From Chitinophagales bacterium (GTDB lineage Bacteria > Bacteroidota > Bacteroidia > Chitinophagales > LD1): a DNA stretch of 64,000 nt. Each line of letters begins with the position of its first letter. Positions within the stretch are counted from its first letter, which is position 1. The stretch is taken from the NCBI GenBank assembly GCA_016786765.1, contig JAEUUZ010000041.1, positions 1 to 64,000 of the forward strand, written 5' to 3'. Both the position numbers and the translations under genes were made by a program. The notes beneath the pieces were generated by a model that worked only from the letters and a program-made list of their open reading frames with translations, did not search any database and was not told the DNA's origin. Below are positions 43,693-53,058 of this stretch, one piece after another.

Positions 43693-44193
43693 CTAGAGCA
43701 AATAGGCATTTACTTTCTTCTTCTCGAATTCCACCAGAATATGTTCTTTCAGCGTAGTTGAAAGCGACATCCCAACAAAATCGGCAGCCACAGGGAACAG
43801 CTTATGTTTTCTGTCGACCAATACCGCAATTTGCACCTTTTTAGGATTTTCGTCCATAATCGGTTTCAAGGCATAAAAGGCCGTTTTACCGGTGTTAGCT
43901 ACGTCATCCACCAAAATCACTACCTTATTTTTCAAATTCGTTTTGCCTTTATGAAAAACGATAGCCTCATCTAAAGGATTCAGTTTATTTAATTCCAAGC
44001 TCAAAATATCGATGGCGATATTCGAAAAGGCTTGAATGTTGGCTTTCAGCAATTCGGCATATGCCAAGCCATTGGGCACGATGCCAATCAACACCAACTC
44101 CTTCTCATCAAAGTTGTCTTCAACAATTTGGTAAGCAATACGCTTCGTTTTCTGCACAATGGTATCGTGATCGAGTATTTGTGTTCGTGACAT
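43693..44193 (-). CDS. type I phosphoribosyltransferase, PyrR/HPRT-like
   Basis: A 166-residue cytoplasmic enzyme. The PRPP motif VILVDDVANTGKTAFYAL (about 90-107) is clear. The N-terminal half includes the ELVLIGIVPNGLAYAELL segment (about 31-48) seen in PyrR-like and hypoxanthine phosphoribosyltransferases. Base specificity cannot be assigned; it has no upstream pyr-type RNA signal that I can see. Confidence 0.85.
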   Translation of the reverse strand: MSRTQILDHDTIVQKTKRIAYQIVEDNFDEKELVLIGIVPNGLAYAELLKANIQAFSNIAIDILSLELNKLNPLDEAIVFHKGKTNLKNKVVILVDDVANTGKTAFYALKPIMDENPKKVQIAVLVDRKHKLFPVAADFVGMSLSTTLKEHILVEFEKKKVNAYLL

Positions 44194-44383
44194 AGACTAG
44201 ATTTAGGCGCAAAATTTTGCTTTGCTAAGCAAATATAAAGAAGTGGAATAAGGAAACCTTGCCAGTAAATATTATTTCATTGGAAATTGTTCACTTTCTT
44301 ACTAATCCATCCATCGGATAAAGTTGATAATTTGGCTATTAGAAATAGCGGAATGGCTTATATTCGCACTTCAATCTATACAA

Positions 44384-45697
44384 ATGATAGGATTTATCAT
44401 CGAAAGAATAGCCTTCTTTGCGGCTATCGGAGGGGCCGGATATATTGCTTTTAAAGGCTTTAGCGCCATTTACCGCAACATTATGTTGGGCAGAAAAGAA
44501 AAGTTAGCCGGCAACCTGAACACGATGCTTTTAGTGGCATTTGGACAAAAAAAGATGTTTAAACGTCCAATTGTGGCCGTATTGCACTTCATTTTTTATG
44601 TAGCTTTCATTGTTACGCAGATTGAATTGTTGGAAATAATGATTGACGGGGCTTTTGGCACGCACCGTTTTGTTTACCATTTAGTAGAGCATATTGCACC
44701 GCTTCGGGCCCTATACGTGTTTACGGTGAGTTCGATAGAAGTACTTTCTTTAATGACATTCTTTGTAACTATTATTTTCTTCATTCGAAGAGATATGCTC
44801 AAAATTCCTCGATTGTCTTCCATCGACTTAGAAGGTTGGCCAAATATGGATGCGCACTTGATTTTATTGATGGAAATAAATCTTATCCTTAATATATTTT
44901 TGATGAACACCGCTGATATGGCGGTTTCAAATGGTGCATACGGCTTGTGGTTAAGCGGTATTTTCGCAAGTGCTTTTGCAGGCTGGGATGTTGAGATATT
45001 GCATATTTTGGAAAAAGTGGGCTGGTGGGGTCACTTGGCAGGTGTATTAGGATTTTTAATGTATTTGTCGATTTCAAAACACCTCCACATACTTTTGGCT
45101 TTCCCGAATACCTATTTCACTCGCCAAACACCAAACGGATACTTGGATAACATGGAATCGGTGACCCGCGAAGTGAAATTGATGATGGATCCTAACGCTG
45201 CTGTGCCGGAGAGTACTGAAGATGGTCCTGTAAAATTTGGCGCAAAAGATGTGACCGATTTAAGCTGGAAGAACTTGTTAGACGCATACACTTGTACAGA
45301 ATGCGGAAGATGTACGGCACAATGTCCGGCTAATCTAACCGGCAAGAAATTATCGCCAAGAACGATTATGATGAAAACCCGCGATCGATTAGAAGAAGTG
45401 GGTAAAAACATAGATGCAAATGGCGGGATATGGAAAGATGACGGCAAATCGTTAATTGAAAACGGATACATCAGCGTAGAAGAATTAAGAGCTTGTACCA
45501 CCTGTAATGCTTGTGTAGAGGAATGTCCGGTGAACATTTCGCCATTAAATATCATTATGCAATTGCGAAGAAATCTGATTATGGAAGATTCAAACTCGCC
45601 AGCAGAATGGAACGGCATGTTCGCTAATCTTGAGAATAATGCAGCGCCTTGGCAGTTTAGTCAGCAAGATCGATTCAACTGGGCTAAAGAACAATAG
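44384..45697 (+). CDS. membrane Fe-S oxidoreductase with HdrC-like ferredoxin domain
   Basis: 437 residues from the preferred ATG at 44384; the frame is open from a TTG at 44324, which would add 20 hydrophobic residues. The N-terminal 260 residues have five or six transmembrane segments of the nitrate-reductase gamma type, able to bind haem and quinone. A bis-[4Fe-4S] ferredoxin domain follows, with TCTECGRCTAQCPANLTG (about 302-319) and CTTCNACVEECPVNISP (about 374-390). With the next gene it forms a two-subunit quinone-linked redox module of the HdrC/HdrB type. The electron donor is unknown. Confidence 0.88.
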   Translation: MIGFIIERIAFFAAIGGAGYIAFKGFSAIYRNIMLGRKEKLAGNLNTMLLVAFGQKKMFKRPIVAVLHFIFYVAFIVTQIELLEIMIDGAFGTHRFVYHLVEHIAPLRALYVFTVSSIEVLSLMTFFVTIIFFIRRDMLKIPRLSSIDLEGWPNMDAHLILLMEINLILNIFLMNTADMAVSNGAYGLWLSGIFASAFAGWDVEILHILEKVGWWGHLAGVLGFLMYLSISKHLHILLAFPNTYFTRQTPNGYLDNMESVTREVKLMMDPNAAVPESTEDGPVKFGAKDVTDLSWKNLLDAYTCTECGRCTAQCPANLTGKKLSPRTIMMKTRDRLEEVGKNIDANGGIWKDDGKSLIENGYISVEELRACTTCNACVEECPVNISPLNIIMQLRRNLIMEDSNSPAEWNGMFANLENNAAPWQFSQQDRFNWAKEQ

Positions 45698-45771
45698 AAT
45701 AATTTTCAAAAAACAAATATCAATTTTCAAAAAATTGATTGCATTCAAATCATAAACGTCAAATCAAGTAT

Positions 45772-46569
45772 ATGCAAGTTAAGGAAATGGCAGAATACGC
45801 TGCAAGCGGTGAAACACCGGAAATTTTATTCTGGGTGGGTTGTTCAGGAAGTTTCGATCAACGGGCACAAAAAATCACCCGTTCGTTTGTAAAAATATTG
45901 AATCATCTGAATATCAAATTTGCAGTATTGGGAAAAGAGGAAGCGTGTACAGGCGACCCTGCAAAACGAGCCGGCAACGAGTTTGTTTATCAAATGTTGG
46001 CCTTACAAAATATCGAAATATTGAACGGTTATGGCGTAAAGAAAATCGTTACTACTTGTCCGCATTGCTTCAATATTTTAAAAAATGAGTATCCTGCGTT
46101 AGGCGGTAATTATGAAGTAATTCACCATTCCACTTTTCTTCAACAATTGATTAATGAAGGAAAGGTGACAATGGCTGAAGGAGGCTTGTTTAAAGGGAAA
46201 ACGATCACTTACCACGATTCGTGTTACTTAGGAAGAGCGAACGAAATTTATGAAGCTCCGCGTAAAGTGTTAGAGCAATTAGACGCAGAATTAGTAGAAA
46301 TGAAAAGCTGCAAAACACGTGGTTTGTGCTGTGGAGCCGGTGGTGCTCAAATGTTTAAAGAAGAAGAACACGGTAGAATCCGTATCAATGAAGAGCGTAC
46401 ACAAGAAGCGTTAAATACCAATGCAACTATTGTTGCTGCTGCTTGTCCGTTTTGTAACACCATGATTACAGACGGTGTAAAAGGGAAAGATAAACAAGCA
46501 AGTATTAAAGTATTTGATATTGCTGAATTATTAGCCGCTGGGCAAGGTTTAGAGAACATTGTTCTGTAA
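45772..46569 (+). CDS. HdrB-like protein with two CCG domains
   Basis: 266 residues from the ATG at 45772 (MQVKEMAEYAASGETPEILF); the frame extends upstream to 45739. Two cysteine-rich CCG modules: the first has FWVGCSGSFDQRA and TTCPHCFNILKNEYP (about 92-106), the second has YHDSCYLGR, TRGLCCGAGGAQMF (about 184-197) and AACPFCNTMI. In HdrB such modules hold a noncubane Fe-S cluster for disulfide or organic-acid chemistry. It lies 74 bases after its membrane partner and ends in a strong terminator. Confidence 0.88.
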   Translation: MQVKEMAEYAASGETPEILFWVGCSGSFDQRAQKITRSFVKILNHLNIKFAVLGKEEACTGDPAKRAGNEFVYQMLALQNIEILNGYGVKKIVTTCPHCFNILKNEYPALGGNYEVIHHSTFLQQLINEGKVTMAEGGLFKGKTITYHDSCYLGRANEIYEAPRKVLEQLDAELVEMKSCKTRGLCCGAGGAQMFKEEEHGRIRINEERTQEALNTNATIVAAACPFCNTMITDGVKGKDKQASIKVFDIAELLAAGQGLENIVL

Positions 46570-46584
46570 TGAACGAAATACATA

Positions 46585-46618
46585 AAAAAAAGGTCGCCAA
46601 TTATGGCGACCTTTTTTT
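46585..46618. terminator. bidirectional terminator
   Basis: A-run plus GGTCGCCA pairs perfectly with TGGCGACC plus T-run around ATTA. It serves the HdrB-like gene (plus) and the Spy-like gene (minus), whose stop lies 12 bases away. Confidence 0.92.
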
Positions 46619-46630
46619 GTGCATAGACTA

Positions 46631-47065
46631 TTAATCTTCTTGCGTTGCATTTTCAGGCATAGCTCCTTTAGGTGCCTTACTTTGATTTTGTTTCTGTTGT
46701 GCTTGATAAGCTTTCAACTTTTCAATCTGTTCGGGCGTTAAAACCTTTGCTTCTTTTTGATGTCGCTCCTTTCTTAAACTCTTTAGCGCCTCCTTATTTT
46801 CAGCCGATTTAATGATTTGATCTTGCTTCGTAAAAAACTCGGTATTGATTTGGATAATAGCAGCTCGTTGCTCATCGGTGAGACTGCATACAGAAGTGAG
46901 TTTTTCAGTACGTCTTTTAACTCGATCACTAACACTTGCTTTATCGTGTTGTACTTTCGTTTGACGAACCTCCGATTTAGCCTTAAGTTGAGTTGCAGCT
47001 TGTTGTGCGTTTACTGTGGAGAAAGCGAAAAGCATAGCACCAACAGCGAAAATCATTTTTTTCAT
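46631..47065 (-). CDS. small periplasmic Spy/CpxP-like helical protein
   Basis: 144 residues from 47065, where a signal peptide starts (MKKMIFAVGAMLFAFSTVNA); the frame upstream to 47140 is not protein-like. The mature protein is highly charged and helical, with two LTxxQ-type motifs (SLTDEQRAAIIQI and VLTPEQIEKLKAY) as in Spy/CpxP envelope chaperones, and a Gln/Pro-rich tail. It is the third gene after SCO and cytochrome c on the same strand. A chaperone role is inferred. Confidence 0.75.
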   Translation of the reverse strand: MKKMIFAVGAMLFAFSTVNAQQAATQLKAKSEVRQTKVQHDKASVSDRVKRRTEKLTSVCSLTDEQRAAIIQINTEFFTKQDQIIKSAENKEALKSLRKERHQKEAKVLTPEQIEKLKAYQAQQKQNQSKAPKGAMPENATQED

Positions 47066-47136
47066 AATTGTTTTATTGTTTACGATTAAGATTGAATTTA
47101 CAGTAAAAGGATTAATTGCACCCTTGAATTTAACAT

Positions 47137-47565
47137 TCATTTCGACATTTTAGAAATTTGAGTCTCTACCCAAGCACTATTGATAACAAAATCTACTTTC
47201 TTCTCCACCAAAAATGAATCGTTCATAAAATTCAACAGATTAGCCATTTCAACACTACTCAACTGAATTGGATACATGGGTTGATTGTACCATTTGCCTT
47301 CCACAAAAACAGAATCTTTAAGACCGTTGCGAATTAACGATGGTAACGTTTCAAAACTATTTTTTAAGGTAGATGTATTATAGATAGGAGGCACTAAATT
47401 TTGCGTTCCTTCACCGTGGTCGCCATGGCATGAAGCACATTTACTGTAATAAATGATACGGCCCGGATGTTCATAGCTTGAATTCACAAAGGTCATATAC
47501 AAAAAGAAAAGCAATGCCAATACCGGTGGAACAATCATTAACTTAGTCAACCATTGCTTACTCAT
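47137..47565 (-). CDS. membrane-anchored monohaem cytochrome c
   Basis: 142 residues from 47565 (MSKQWLTKLM). An N-terminal transmembrane anchor (about 10-30) precedes a cytochrome c domain with the haem site CASCHGDHGEG (about 49-59) and the axial Met in NQPMYPIQLS. The start overlaps the SCO gene stop by eight bases (ATGAGTAA arrangement), so translation is coupled. It likely transfers electrons on the periplasmic side of the respiratory chain. Confidence 0.88.
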   Translation of the reverse strand: MSKQWLTKLMIVPPVLALLFFLYMTFVNSSYEHPGRIIYYSKCASCHGDHGEGTQNLVPPIYNTSTLKNSFETLPSLIRNGLKDSVFVEGKWYNQPMYPIQLSSVEMANLLNFMNDSFLVEKKVDFVINSAWVETQISKMSK

Positions 47566-48178
47566 TTTGCAACAATTTAATATCGGCAATCATTTTATCT
47601 ACGGCAACTTCGTCTGTACCATTGTAAAAGCCTCTAATCCTTCCTTTCCGATCAATCACAATAAAATTGCCATCGTGAATAAAACCTCCGGGTGAATTTG
47701 GATCTTCAGCCGCATTCGCCAAAAAATGCTCAGCAACGCGATAAATAGAATCTTTATCTCCAGTTAAAAAATCCCAATGTGTGTTCGCCACACCCAACTT
47801 GGTGGCATAAGAGAGCAGTGCATTTACCGAATCGCGAGCAGGATCAATAGACACAGAAACTATATGCGGACCATCTTTAAACGCTGCATTAACCTTTAAC
47901 AAGTTGCGTTCCATTTGCACACATATAGAAGGGCAATGCGTGAAAAAAAAATCGCAAATCCATATTTTCCCATCCAAGTTTTCAGCACAGACTTGTTTCC
48001 CCAGATGATTGGTAAAACAAAAAGATGGAGCCTTTGCTGATAAGGTATCGTAGTACACCTCTCCTTTTGCAGATTGCTTTACTACTATTTTCTCGCCAAT
48101 TACGCGCACCTTTTCAGGCGGAGTATAACATGCCGACAATAAGATAAGGGAGAGCAATACAAATGAAACACGTAACAT
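47558..48178 (-). CDS. SCO1/SenC-type copper chaperone lipoprotein
   Basis: 206 residues with lipoprotein signal ending LLSAC (Cys 17). The thioredoxin fold carries the copper ligands CPSIC (CxxxC, within FFFTHCPSICVQME, about 77-90) and the late His in FIHDGNFIVID (about 167-177). It inserts copper into the CuA site of cytochrome c oxidase or reduces its cysteines. First gene of a SCO-cytochrome c-Spy-like run; no oxidase genes are in this window. Confidence 0.92.
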   Translation of the reverse strand: MLRVSFVLLSLILLSACYTPPEKVRVIGEKIVVKQSAKGEVYYDTLSAKAPSFCFTNHLGKQVCAENLDGKIWICDFFFTHCPSICVQMERNLLKVNAAFKDGPHIVSVSIDPARDSVNALLSYATKLGVANTHWDFLTGDKDSIYRVAEHFLANAAEDPNSPGGFIHDGNFIVIDRKGRIRGFYNGTDEVAVDKMIADIKLLQNE

Positions 48179-48304
48179 AAATCAAACCTACAAAAAATAA
48201 CAGATACCGATTAGCAATAGCTTAAACCATTCTAAAAAAAGGATTAAAATCTTTCAGCTACGATGGTAAATATTTCTTTAGTTTCGCAGGGTAAAGATTT
48301 TGGG

Positions 48305-49171
48305 ATGGACACAAAAGAGCAAAAGCCAATATTGAGAAAACCGGAGTGGTTGAAAATAAAACTTCCTTCGGGGGAATCGTTTAGTGAGGTGAATCAGAAT
48401 GTTAAGAACAACCGCTTACACACGATTTGCGAAAGTGGCGCTTGTCCGAACCAAACCGAATGCTGGGGCGTAGGTACAGCTACTCTAATGATTTTGGGAA
48501 ATGTATGTACTCGCTCTTGTATGTTTTGCAGTGTGGCTACCGGAAAACCTGAAAATGTAGATATTACAGAACCTTTGCGCGTTGCTGAATCCATAAAACT
48601 AATGGGATTAAAACATGCTGTAATTACGTCCGTAGACAGAGATGATTTAGCAGATGGAGGAGCTTCGATTTGGGCGGCTACAGTGCGTGCGGTACGCAGA
48701 CATGCGCCAGGAGTAACGTTGGAGACATTAATCCCCGATTTTCAAGGCAAATGGGAAAACTTACAACAAATTATAGATGTAAAACCGGAAGTGGTTTCAC
48801 ACAATATTGAAACGGTAAAACGCCTCACACGTGAAGTGCGCATTCAAGCCAAATATGAACGCAGTTTAGAGGTATTAAAAAGATTGAGCGAAGGAGGCAT
48901 AGAACGCACTAAATCGGGTATAATGCTTGGCTTAGGAGAAACTAAAGAAGAAACCATTGAAGCTATGCAAGACCTTCGTGATAATGGTGTATCTATCCTT
49001 ACCTTAGGACAATACCTGCAACCAACACGAAAACATTTAGCCGTTGAACGCTACATCTCCCCTGCTGAATTTGAAGCGTTCAAAACTATCGGATTGAATA
49101 TGGGCTTTCGTTTTGTGGAATCGGGTCCGATGGTTCGTTCTTCTTATCATGCAGAAAAGCATATTGTGTGA
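48305..49171 (+). CDS. lipA: lipoyl synthase LipA
   Basis: 288 residues from the preferred ATG at 48305 (MDTKEQKPILRKPEWLK); the frame is open to 48263. A radical-SAM enzyme that inserts two sulphurs into protein-bound octanoyl groups. The auxiliary cluster motif CESGACPNQTEC and the SAM cluster CTRSCMFC are intact; RSSYHAEKH at the C-terminus carries the conserved Arg-x-Ser-Tyr. It overlaps the next gene by GTGA, indicating coupling. Confidence 0.96.
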   Translation: MDTKEQKPILRKPEWLKIKLPSGESFSEVNQNVKNNRLHTICESGACPNQTECWGVGTATLMILGNVCTRSCMFCSVATGKPENVDITEPLRVAESIKLMGLKHAVITSVDRDDLADGGASIWAATVRAVRRHAPGVTLETLIPDFQGKWENLQQIIDVKPEVVSHNIETVKRLTREVRIQAKYERSLEVLKRLSEGGIERTKSGIMLGLGETKEETIEAMQDLRDNGVSILTLGQYLQPTRKHLAVERYISPAEFEAFKTIGLNMGFRFVESGPMVRSSYHAEKHIV

Positions 49172-49596
49172 CCTCAACTTCTTCCGCATTAAAAATATAC
49201 TTTGCCGGCTCTATCCGAGGCGGACGTGCTGATGCAGCCTTGTATGCAGAACTTATAACCTATCTACAAACAAAAGGTGAAGTACTAACGGAACACATCG
49301 GCATTCCTGATTTAACTGCGAATGGGGAAGCCGGTTTAAGCGACCTCGATATATACAATCGAGATATGACATGGTTACTTTCTTCAGATATTATTGTGGC
49401 AGAAGTAACGCATCCAAGCCTAGGTGTAGGTTTTGAAATTGCTAAAGCAACTAGTGCCGGGAAACGTGTATTATGTTTGTATCGACCACAACCAGACAAA
49501 CGTATTTCTGCCATGATTGCCGGATGTAACGATGTAACTGTTGCATATTATCAGACCTTGAACGAGGCGAAGCACATTATTGATAACTACGTATAG
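49168..49596 (+). CDS. nucleoside 2-deoxyribosyltransferase/DNPH1-like hydrolase
   Basis: 142 residues from a GTG that overlaps the lipA stop (GTGA). The fold is that of 2'-deoxynucleoside 5'-phosphate N-hydrolase (Rcl/DNPH1): KIYFAGSIRGGRADAALYAE (about 9-28), DIYNRDMTWLLSSDIIVAEV (about 60-79, nucleotide contact) and THPSLGVGFEIAKA with the catalytic Glu (about 80-93). It would release bases from dNMPs. Functional link to lipA is not evident. Confidence 0.87.
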   Translation: MTSTSSALKIYFAGSIRGGRADAALYAELITYLQTKGEVLTEHIGIPDLTANGEAGLSDLDIYNRDMTWLLSSDIIVAEVTHPSLGVGFEIAKATSAGKRVLCLYRPQPDKRISAMIAGCNDVTVAYYQTLNEAKHIIDNYV

Positions 49597-49653
49597 TATC
49601 ACTCCGTTCCTAAACGGTCTATAAATCGTAACAATTTCTTGATAAGTAGGTCA

Positions 49654-49682
49654 TTGACAGACTATATTCTTTTGTATTTTTG
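49654..49682 (+). promoter_or_regulatory. promoter of the second repeat-rich T9SS gene
   Basis: TTG (49654-49656), 18 bases, then TATTTTTG (49675-49682) match the full consensus, 21 bases before the ATG at 49704. Confidence 0.72.
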
Positions 49683-49703
49683 CGCTGCAACAAAACACTA
49701 CCC

Positions 49704-52418
49704 ATGAAAAAATTATTACTCTCTATTTTTACGTTTGCATCGATTGTAACGCAGGCGCAAGTAACTACCGTGTTTTCTGAAAATATTGGTAGCCCTACAG
49801 GAACTACGGTATATACAGCCTATACCGGTTGGCAAAACAATGGAACCCTTACTTTTACGGGAACTGGAGATGTAAGAAGTACATCCCCATCTACAAATGC
49901 CTATACCGGAGCAAGTGGAGCGGGCAATGTGTTCTTAACCACCAATGCCGCTTCTAAAACGTTAATCATATCAAACATTAACACCATCGGTTATACAGCA
50001 TTGAATTTAGCCTTTGGCTTGATGAAAAACACGACTGCCTCCAATGGTTCAGAGCTTACTGTTGAAGTAAGCACCGATGGTATTGCCTATACAGCTCTTT
50101 CATTCCCTGCATTGCCTACCGGTTCCGGTACCGCCAATTGGAAATGGGTGAAAGCCACAGGAACAATTCCTGCTGTAGCTAATCTTCGTATACGTTTTAC
50201 CAACACGGCTACTACAGGCCCACAATTCCGTTTAGATGATATTAAATTGACGGATGGTCTAAGTCCTGATTCCATTACCACCACGCCATATACCTATGGC
50301 GCTCCATTTTGTGCAGGTACAGCTATAAAAGTTCCATTTTCGATTTTAGGTGTTTACAACAGTAACAATGTTTTCACTGCTCAACTTTCTGATGCAACGG
50401 GCAGTTTTGCAGCACCTATCAATATTGGCACGCTAAGTGGTTTGGCCGGAGATACCATCAATGCAACAATTCCTATCAATACTGTTGGTGGAACAGGATA
50501 TAAAATTCGTGTTGTTTCTTCCTCACCTGTTGTTACAGGAACTGATAATGGAACCGGATTTACCGTGAACGCAGCAGCCATCACCACATTGTTTGATACG
50601 ATTTGCGCTAACACGAGTATTGTATTTAACGGGCAAACCATTACCACTGCCGGAGTTTACAAAGATACTCTGACAAGTGTTACAGGTTGCGATAGTTTAG
50701 TTACATTAAGTTTAGCATTGAAAGCTACAGCTTCTTCCAGTTTTGCAGATTCACTTTGCCCAAGGGGTAGTTATCTCTTTAATGGACAAACCTTAACGCA
50801 AGCCGGAACATACAAAGACACATTAGTATCAGCCAATGGTTGTGATAGTGTGGTTACATTAACGCTTACATTGAAATCGATAGCCTCTTCTTCGAAAACA
50901 GCATCGATTTGTCCGGGTAGCACTTATATTTTTGGCAGTAAAACACTTTCACAAGCCGGAACATACAACGACACGCTCACTGCTGCTAATGGATGCGATA
51001 GTATTATTACGCTCACATTGAGTTTGAAACCTGTTGCAAGTTCTTCGCAAACAGCAGCTATTTGTCCGGGTAGCACATTTTTATTCGAAGGACAAAATCT
51101 TACACAAGCGGGAACGTATAAGGACACACTTACCGCAGCTAATGGATGCGACAGTATCATCACACTTACCTTAACATTGAAAACCATTGCCACTAAAGCA
51201 ATTACTGTTTCTATTTGTCCGGGTAGTTCGTATGATTTTGGCGGAAAAAACCTTACAACACCCGGTACATACAAAGACACATTAACCGGTGTAAACAGTT
51301 GTGATAGTATTGTTACCCTTACATTAGCCTTGAAAACAGTTGCTACAAAGGCCATTTCAGCATCTATTTGTCCGGGTAGTTCCCTCGATTTCGGAGGGAA
51401 CAATCTAACAGCTGCGGGTACATATAAAGATACTTTAACAGGAAGTAACGGATGCGACAGTATTGTAACGCTTACCCTATCGTTAAAAGCGGTAACTACG
51501 GGTTCAGTTTCTGCTTCCATTTGTCCGGGTAGTTCATTCGATTTTGGCGGAAACAACCTTACGGCTGCAGGTACATATAAAGATACAGTAACGGGTTCAA
51601 ATGGTTGCGACAGTATTGTAACGCTTACACTTAGTTTGAAATCGACAACCGGCTCATCAAAATCGGCATCTATCTGCCCCGGTTTCACTTATGCCTTTGG
51701 CGGTAAATTGTTGAATCAAGCAGGAACATACAACGATACACTCACCGGAGTGAATGGCTGCGACAGTATCGTAACCCTAACACTTTCTTTGAGAACTGTA
51801 GTTACTTCCAATGTATTCGACTCCATCTGTAGCGGACAAACCTACAACTTCAATGGCAAAAACCTTACCGTTGCTGGCGTGTATAACGATACCATTTCTT
51901 CTTCGCAAGGTTGCGATAGTATTATTCGTCTCACATTAGCAGTGGTAACCGTTTCAACACCCGTAATTACGAAAAACGGAGCTGTGTTAAGCACGGGCAG
52001 TTACAACAGTTATAAATGGTACAGAAATGGAGTAGCCGTTTCTGGGGGAATTGCTCAACAATTAACCATTACGCAAAACGGAGGATACACAGTAGTGGTA
52101 ACAGGAGCACATGGCTGTAAAGATTCTTCACAAGTATTTAATGTAACCGGAGTAGGTATTGATGAAACAAATCTACTTTCGACATTAACATTATATCCAA
52201 ACCCTGCACATCAACTGTTCACCATTTCTTTAGAAGAAAATATAGCTAATCCAATTCAAGTGAACATTTTAGATGTGTTAGGAAAAACACAAAAACAGAT
52301 TTCTTTTAAAGGAAGTTTGCAAACCATAGATGTTGCAGATTTAACGGCAGGCATTTACCTTGTTCAAATAACTTCTGAAAAACAAACAAAAACGATTCGT
52401 TTGGAAATAGCTAAATAG
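49704..52418 (+). CDS. T9SS-secreted protein with nine 51-residue repeats
   Basis: 904 residues from the ATG at 49704. The frame upstream starts only with TTG inside the promoter. Signal peptide about 1-18 (ending VTQAQ). The N-terminal domain (about 20-195) is a beta-sandwich of the kind found before T9SS repeats (FRLDDIKLTDG). An Ig-like domain follows (about 200-290), then nine 51-residue units (about 293-751) of the same family as in the 2416-residue protein. An Ig-like module and a T9SS type A sorting domain (LYPNPAHQLFTI onward) close it. It is probably a surface or secreted adhesin-like protein; no enzyme motif. Confidence 0.88.
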   Translation: MKKLLLSIFTFASIVTQAQVTTVFSENIGSPTGTTVYTAYTGWQNNGTLTFTGTGDVRSTSPSTNAYTGASGAGNVFLTTNAASKTLIISNINTIGYTALNLAFGLMKNTTASNGSELTVEVSTDGIAYTALSFPALPTGSGTANWKWVKATGTIPAVANLRIRFTNTATTGPQFRLDDIKLTDGLSPDSITTTPYTYGAPFCAGTAIKVPFSILGVYNSNNVFTAQLSDATGSFAAPINIGTLSGLAGDTINATIPINTVGGTGYKIRVVSSSPVVTGTDNGTGFTVNAAAITTLFDTICANTSIVFNGQTITTAGVYKDTLTSVTGCDSLVTLSLALKATASSSFADSLCPRGSYLFNGQTLTQAGTYKDTLVSANGCDSVVTLTLTLKSIASSSKTASICPGSTYIFGSKTLSQAGTYNDTLTAANGCDSIITLTLSLKPVASSSQTAAICPGSTFLFEGQNLTQAGTYKDTLTAANGCDSIITLTLTLKTIATKAITVSICPGSSYDFGGKNLTTPGTYKDTLTGVNSCDSIVTLTLALKTVATKAISASICPGSSLDFGGNNLTAAGTYKDTLTGSNGCDSIVTLTLSLKAVTTGSVSASICPGSSFDFGGNNLTAAGTYKDTVTGSNGCDSIVTLTLSLKSTTGSSKSASICPGFTYAFGGKLLNQAGTYNDTLTGVNGCDSIVTLTLSLRTVVTSNVFDSICSGQTYNFNGKNLTVAGVYNDTISSSQGCDSIIRLTLAVVTVSTPVITKNGAVLSTGSYNSYKWYRNGVAVSGGIAQQLTITQNGGYTVVVTGAHGCKDSSQVFNVTGVGIDETNLLSTLTLYPNPAHQLFTISLEENIANPIQVNILDVLGKTQKQISFKGSLQTIDVADLTAGIYLVQITSEKQTKTIRLEIAK
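50580..51956 (+). repeat. nine tandem 153-bp coding repeats
   Basis: Nine units of exactly 51 codons. Shared core: SICPGS...-F-GG-x-x-LT-x-AGTYKDTL-...-GCDSIVTLTL. Every unit keeps two cysteines, in the IC/LC position and in GCDS. Units 6 and 7 are nearly identical, others more diverged than in the giant gene. The same 51-residue period and core link the two genes, which are 38 kb apart. Confidence 0.92.
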
Positions 52419-52439
52419 TTCGCACTCGAATTCCATAAT

Positions 52440-52463
52440 AAAGCCTGCACTAGTGCAGGCTTT
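52440..52463 (+). terminator. terminator of the nine-repeat T9SS gene
   Basis: AAAGCCTGCA and TGCAGGCTTT form a perfect stem around CTAG, followed by ATTATTT. It lies 21 bases past the stop. Confidence 0.85.
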
Positions 52464-52546
52464 ATTATTTGTTAAACGATGTTATTTCTGCATATGCTCA
52501 TTCCGTTTGGACCGAATTTGTATATTCAAAACATAAAACCAACACC

Positions 52547-53047
52547 ATGAAAAGAATGCTATTTTTTGTCTGTTTTTCCTTTTCTATTTTAATTGCTAAG
52601 GCACAAGATTTGCCTAACTTCAGATATATAAGAATTGTTGAACCCTCTGATTTTAATGAAAGTACCGATAAAGCCGCATTGCAAGCTGCCGATTATATAT
52701 TATCTATACCTCCATCGCCAAAAAACAAAACATGGGCGAGTGCATCAGACTACCTGTTGAATTGGATGGCAGGAACGCCTAAATACACTTTCACGCTTGA
52801 CGAGACCGGTACTGCATTAATTAAAAAAGATGCCAATATTTTGCTTGTTTATATGGCAACCATGGTAAAAACACAACTAGAAGACACGGCAACACTGAAA
52901 GATGCTAAGCAACTAAAAATTAAGGCAATAAAACGGCTAATTGCGTATGCTCAAATTCCAACCAATAACATAAAGATAAGTGGAGAACTCAAAAAAATGA
53001 TTGAACTCAATAACAAAGGTGAATTAGAAGAGTACCTCAAACGATGA
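52547..53047 (+). CDS. exported protein of unknown function
   Basis: 166 residues from the ATG at 52547, which starts a clear signal peptide (MKRMLFFVCFSFSILIAKAQ); the frame is open to 52469 but without signal character. The mature protein has a Ser/Ala-rich helix (ADYILSIPPSPKNKTWASAS), a middle LLNWMAGTPKYTFTLDE, and a basic helical C-terminus. I recognise no family. It is a single gene, convergent with a 39-residue ORF. Confidence 0.7.
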   Translation: MKRMLFFVCFSFSILIAKAQDLPNFRYIRIVEPSDFNESTDKAALQAADYILSIPPSPKNKTWASASDYLLNWMAGTPKYTFTLDETGTALIKKDANILLVYMATMVKTQLEDTATLKDAKQLKIKAIKRLIAYAQIPTNNIKISGELKKMIELNNKGELEEYLKR

Positions 53048-53058
53048 GATATGGCTAA

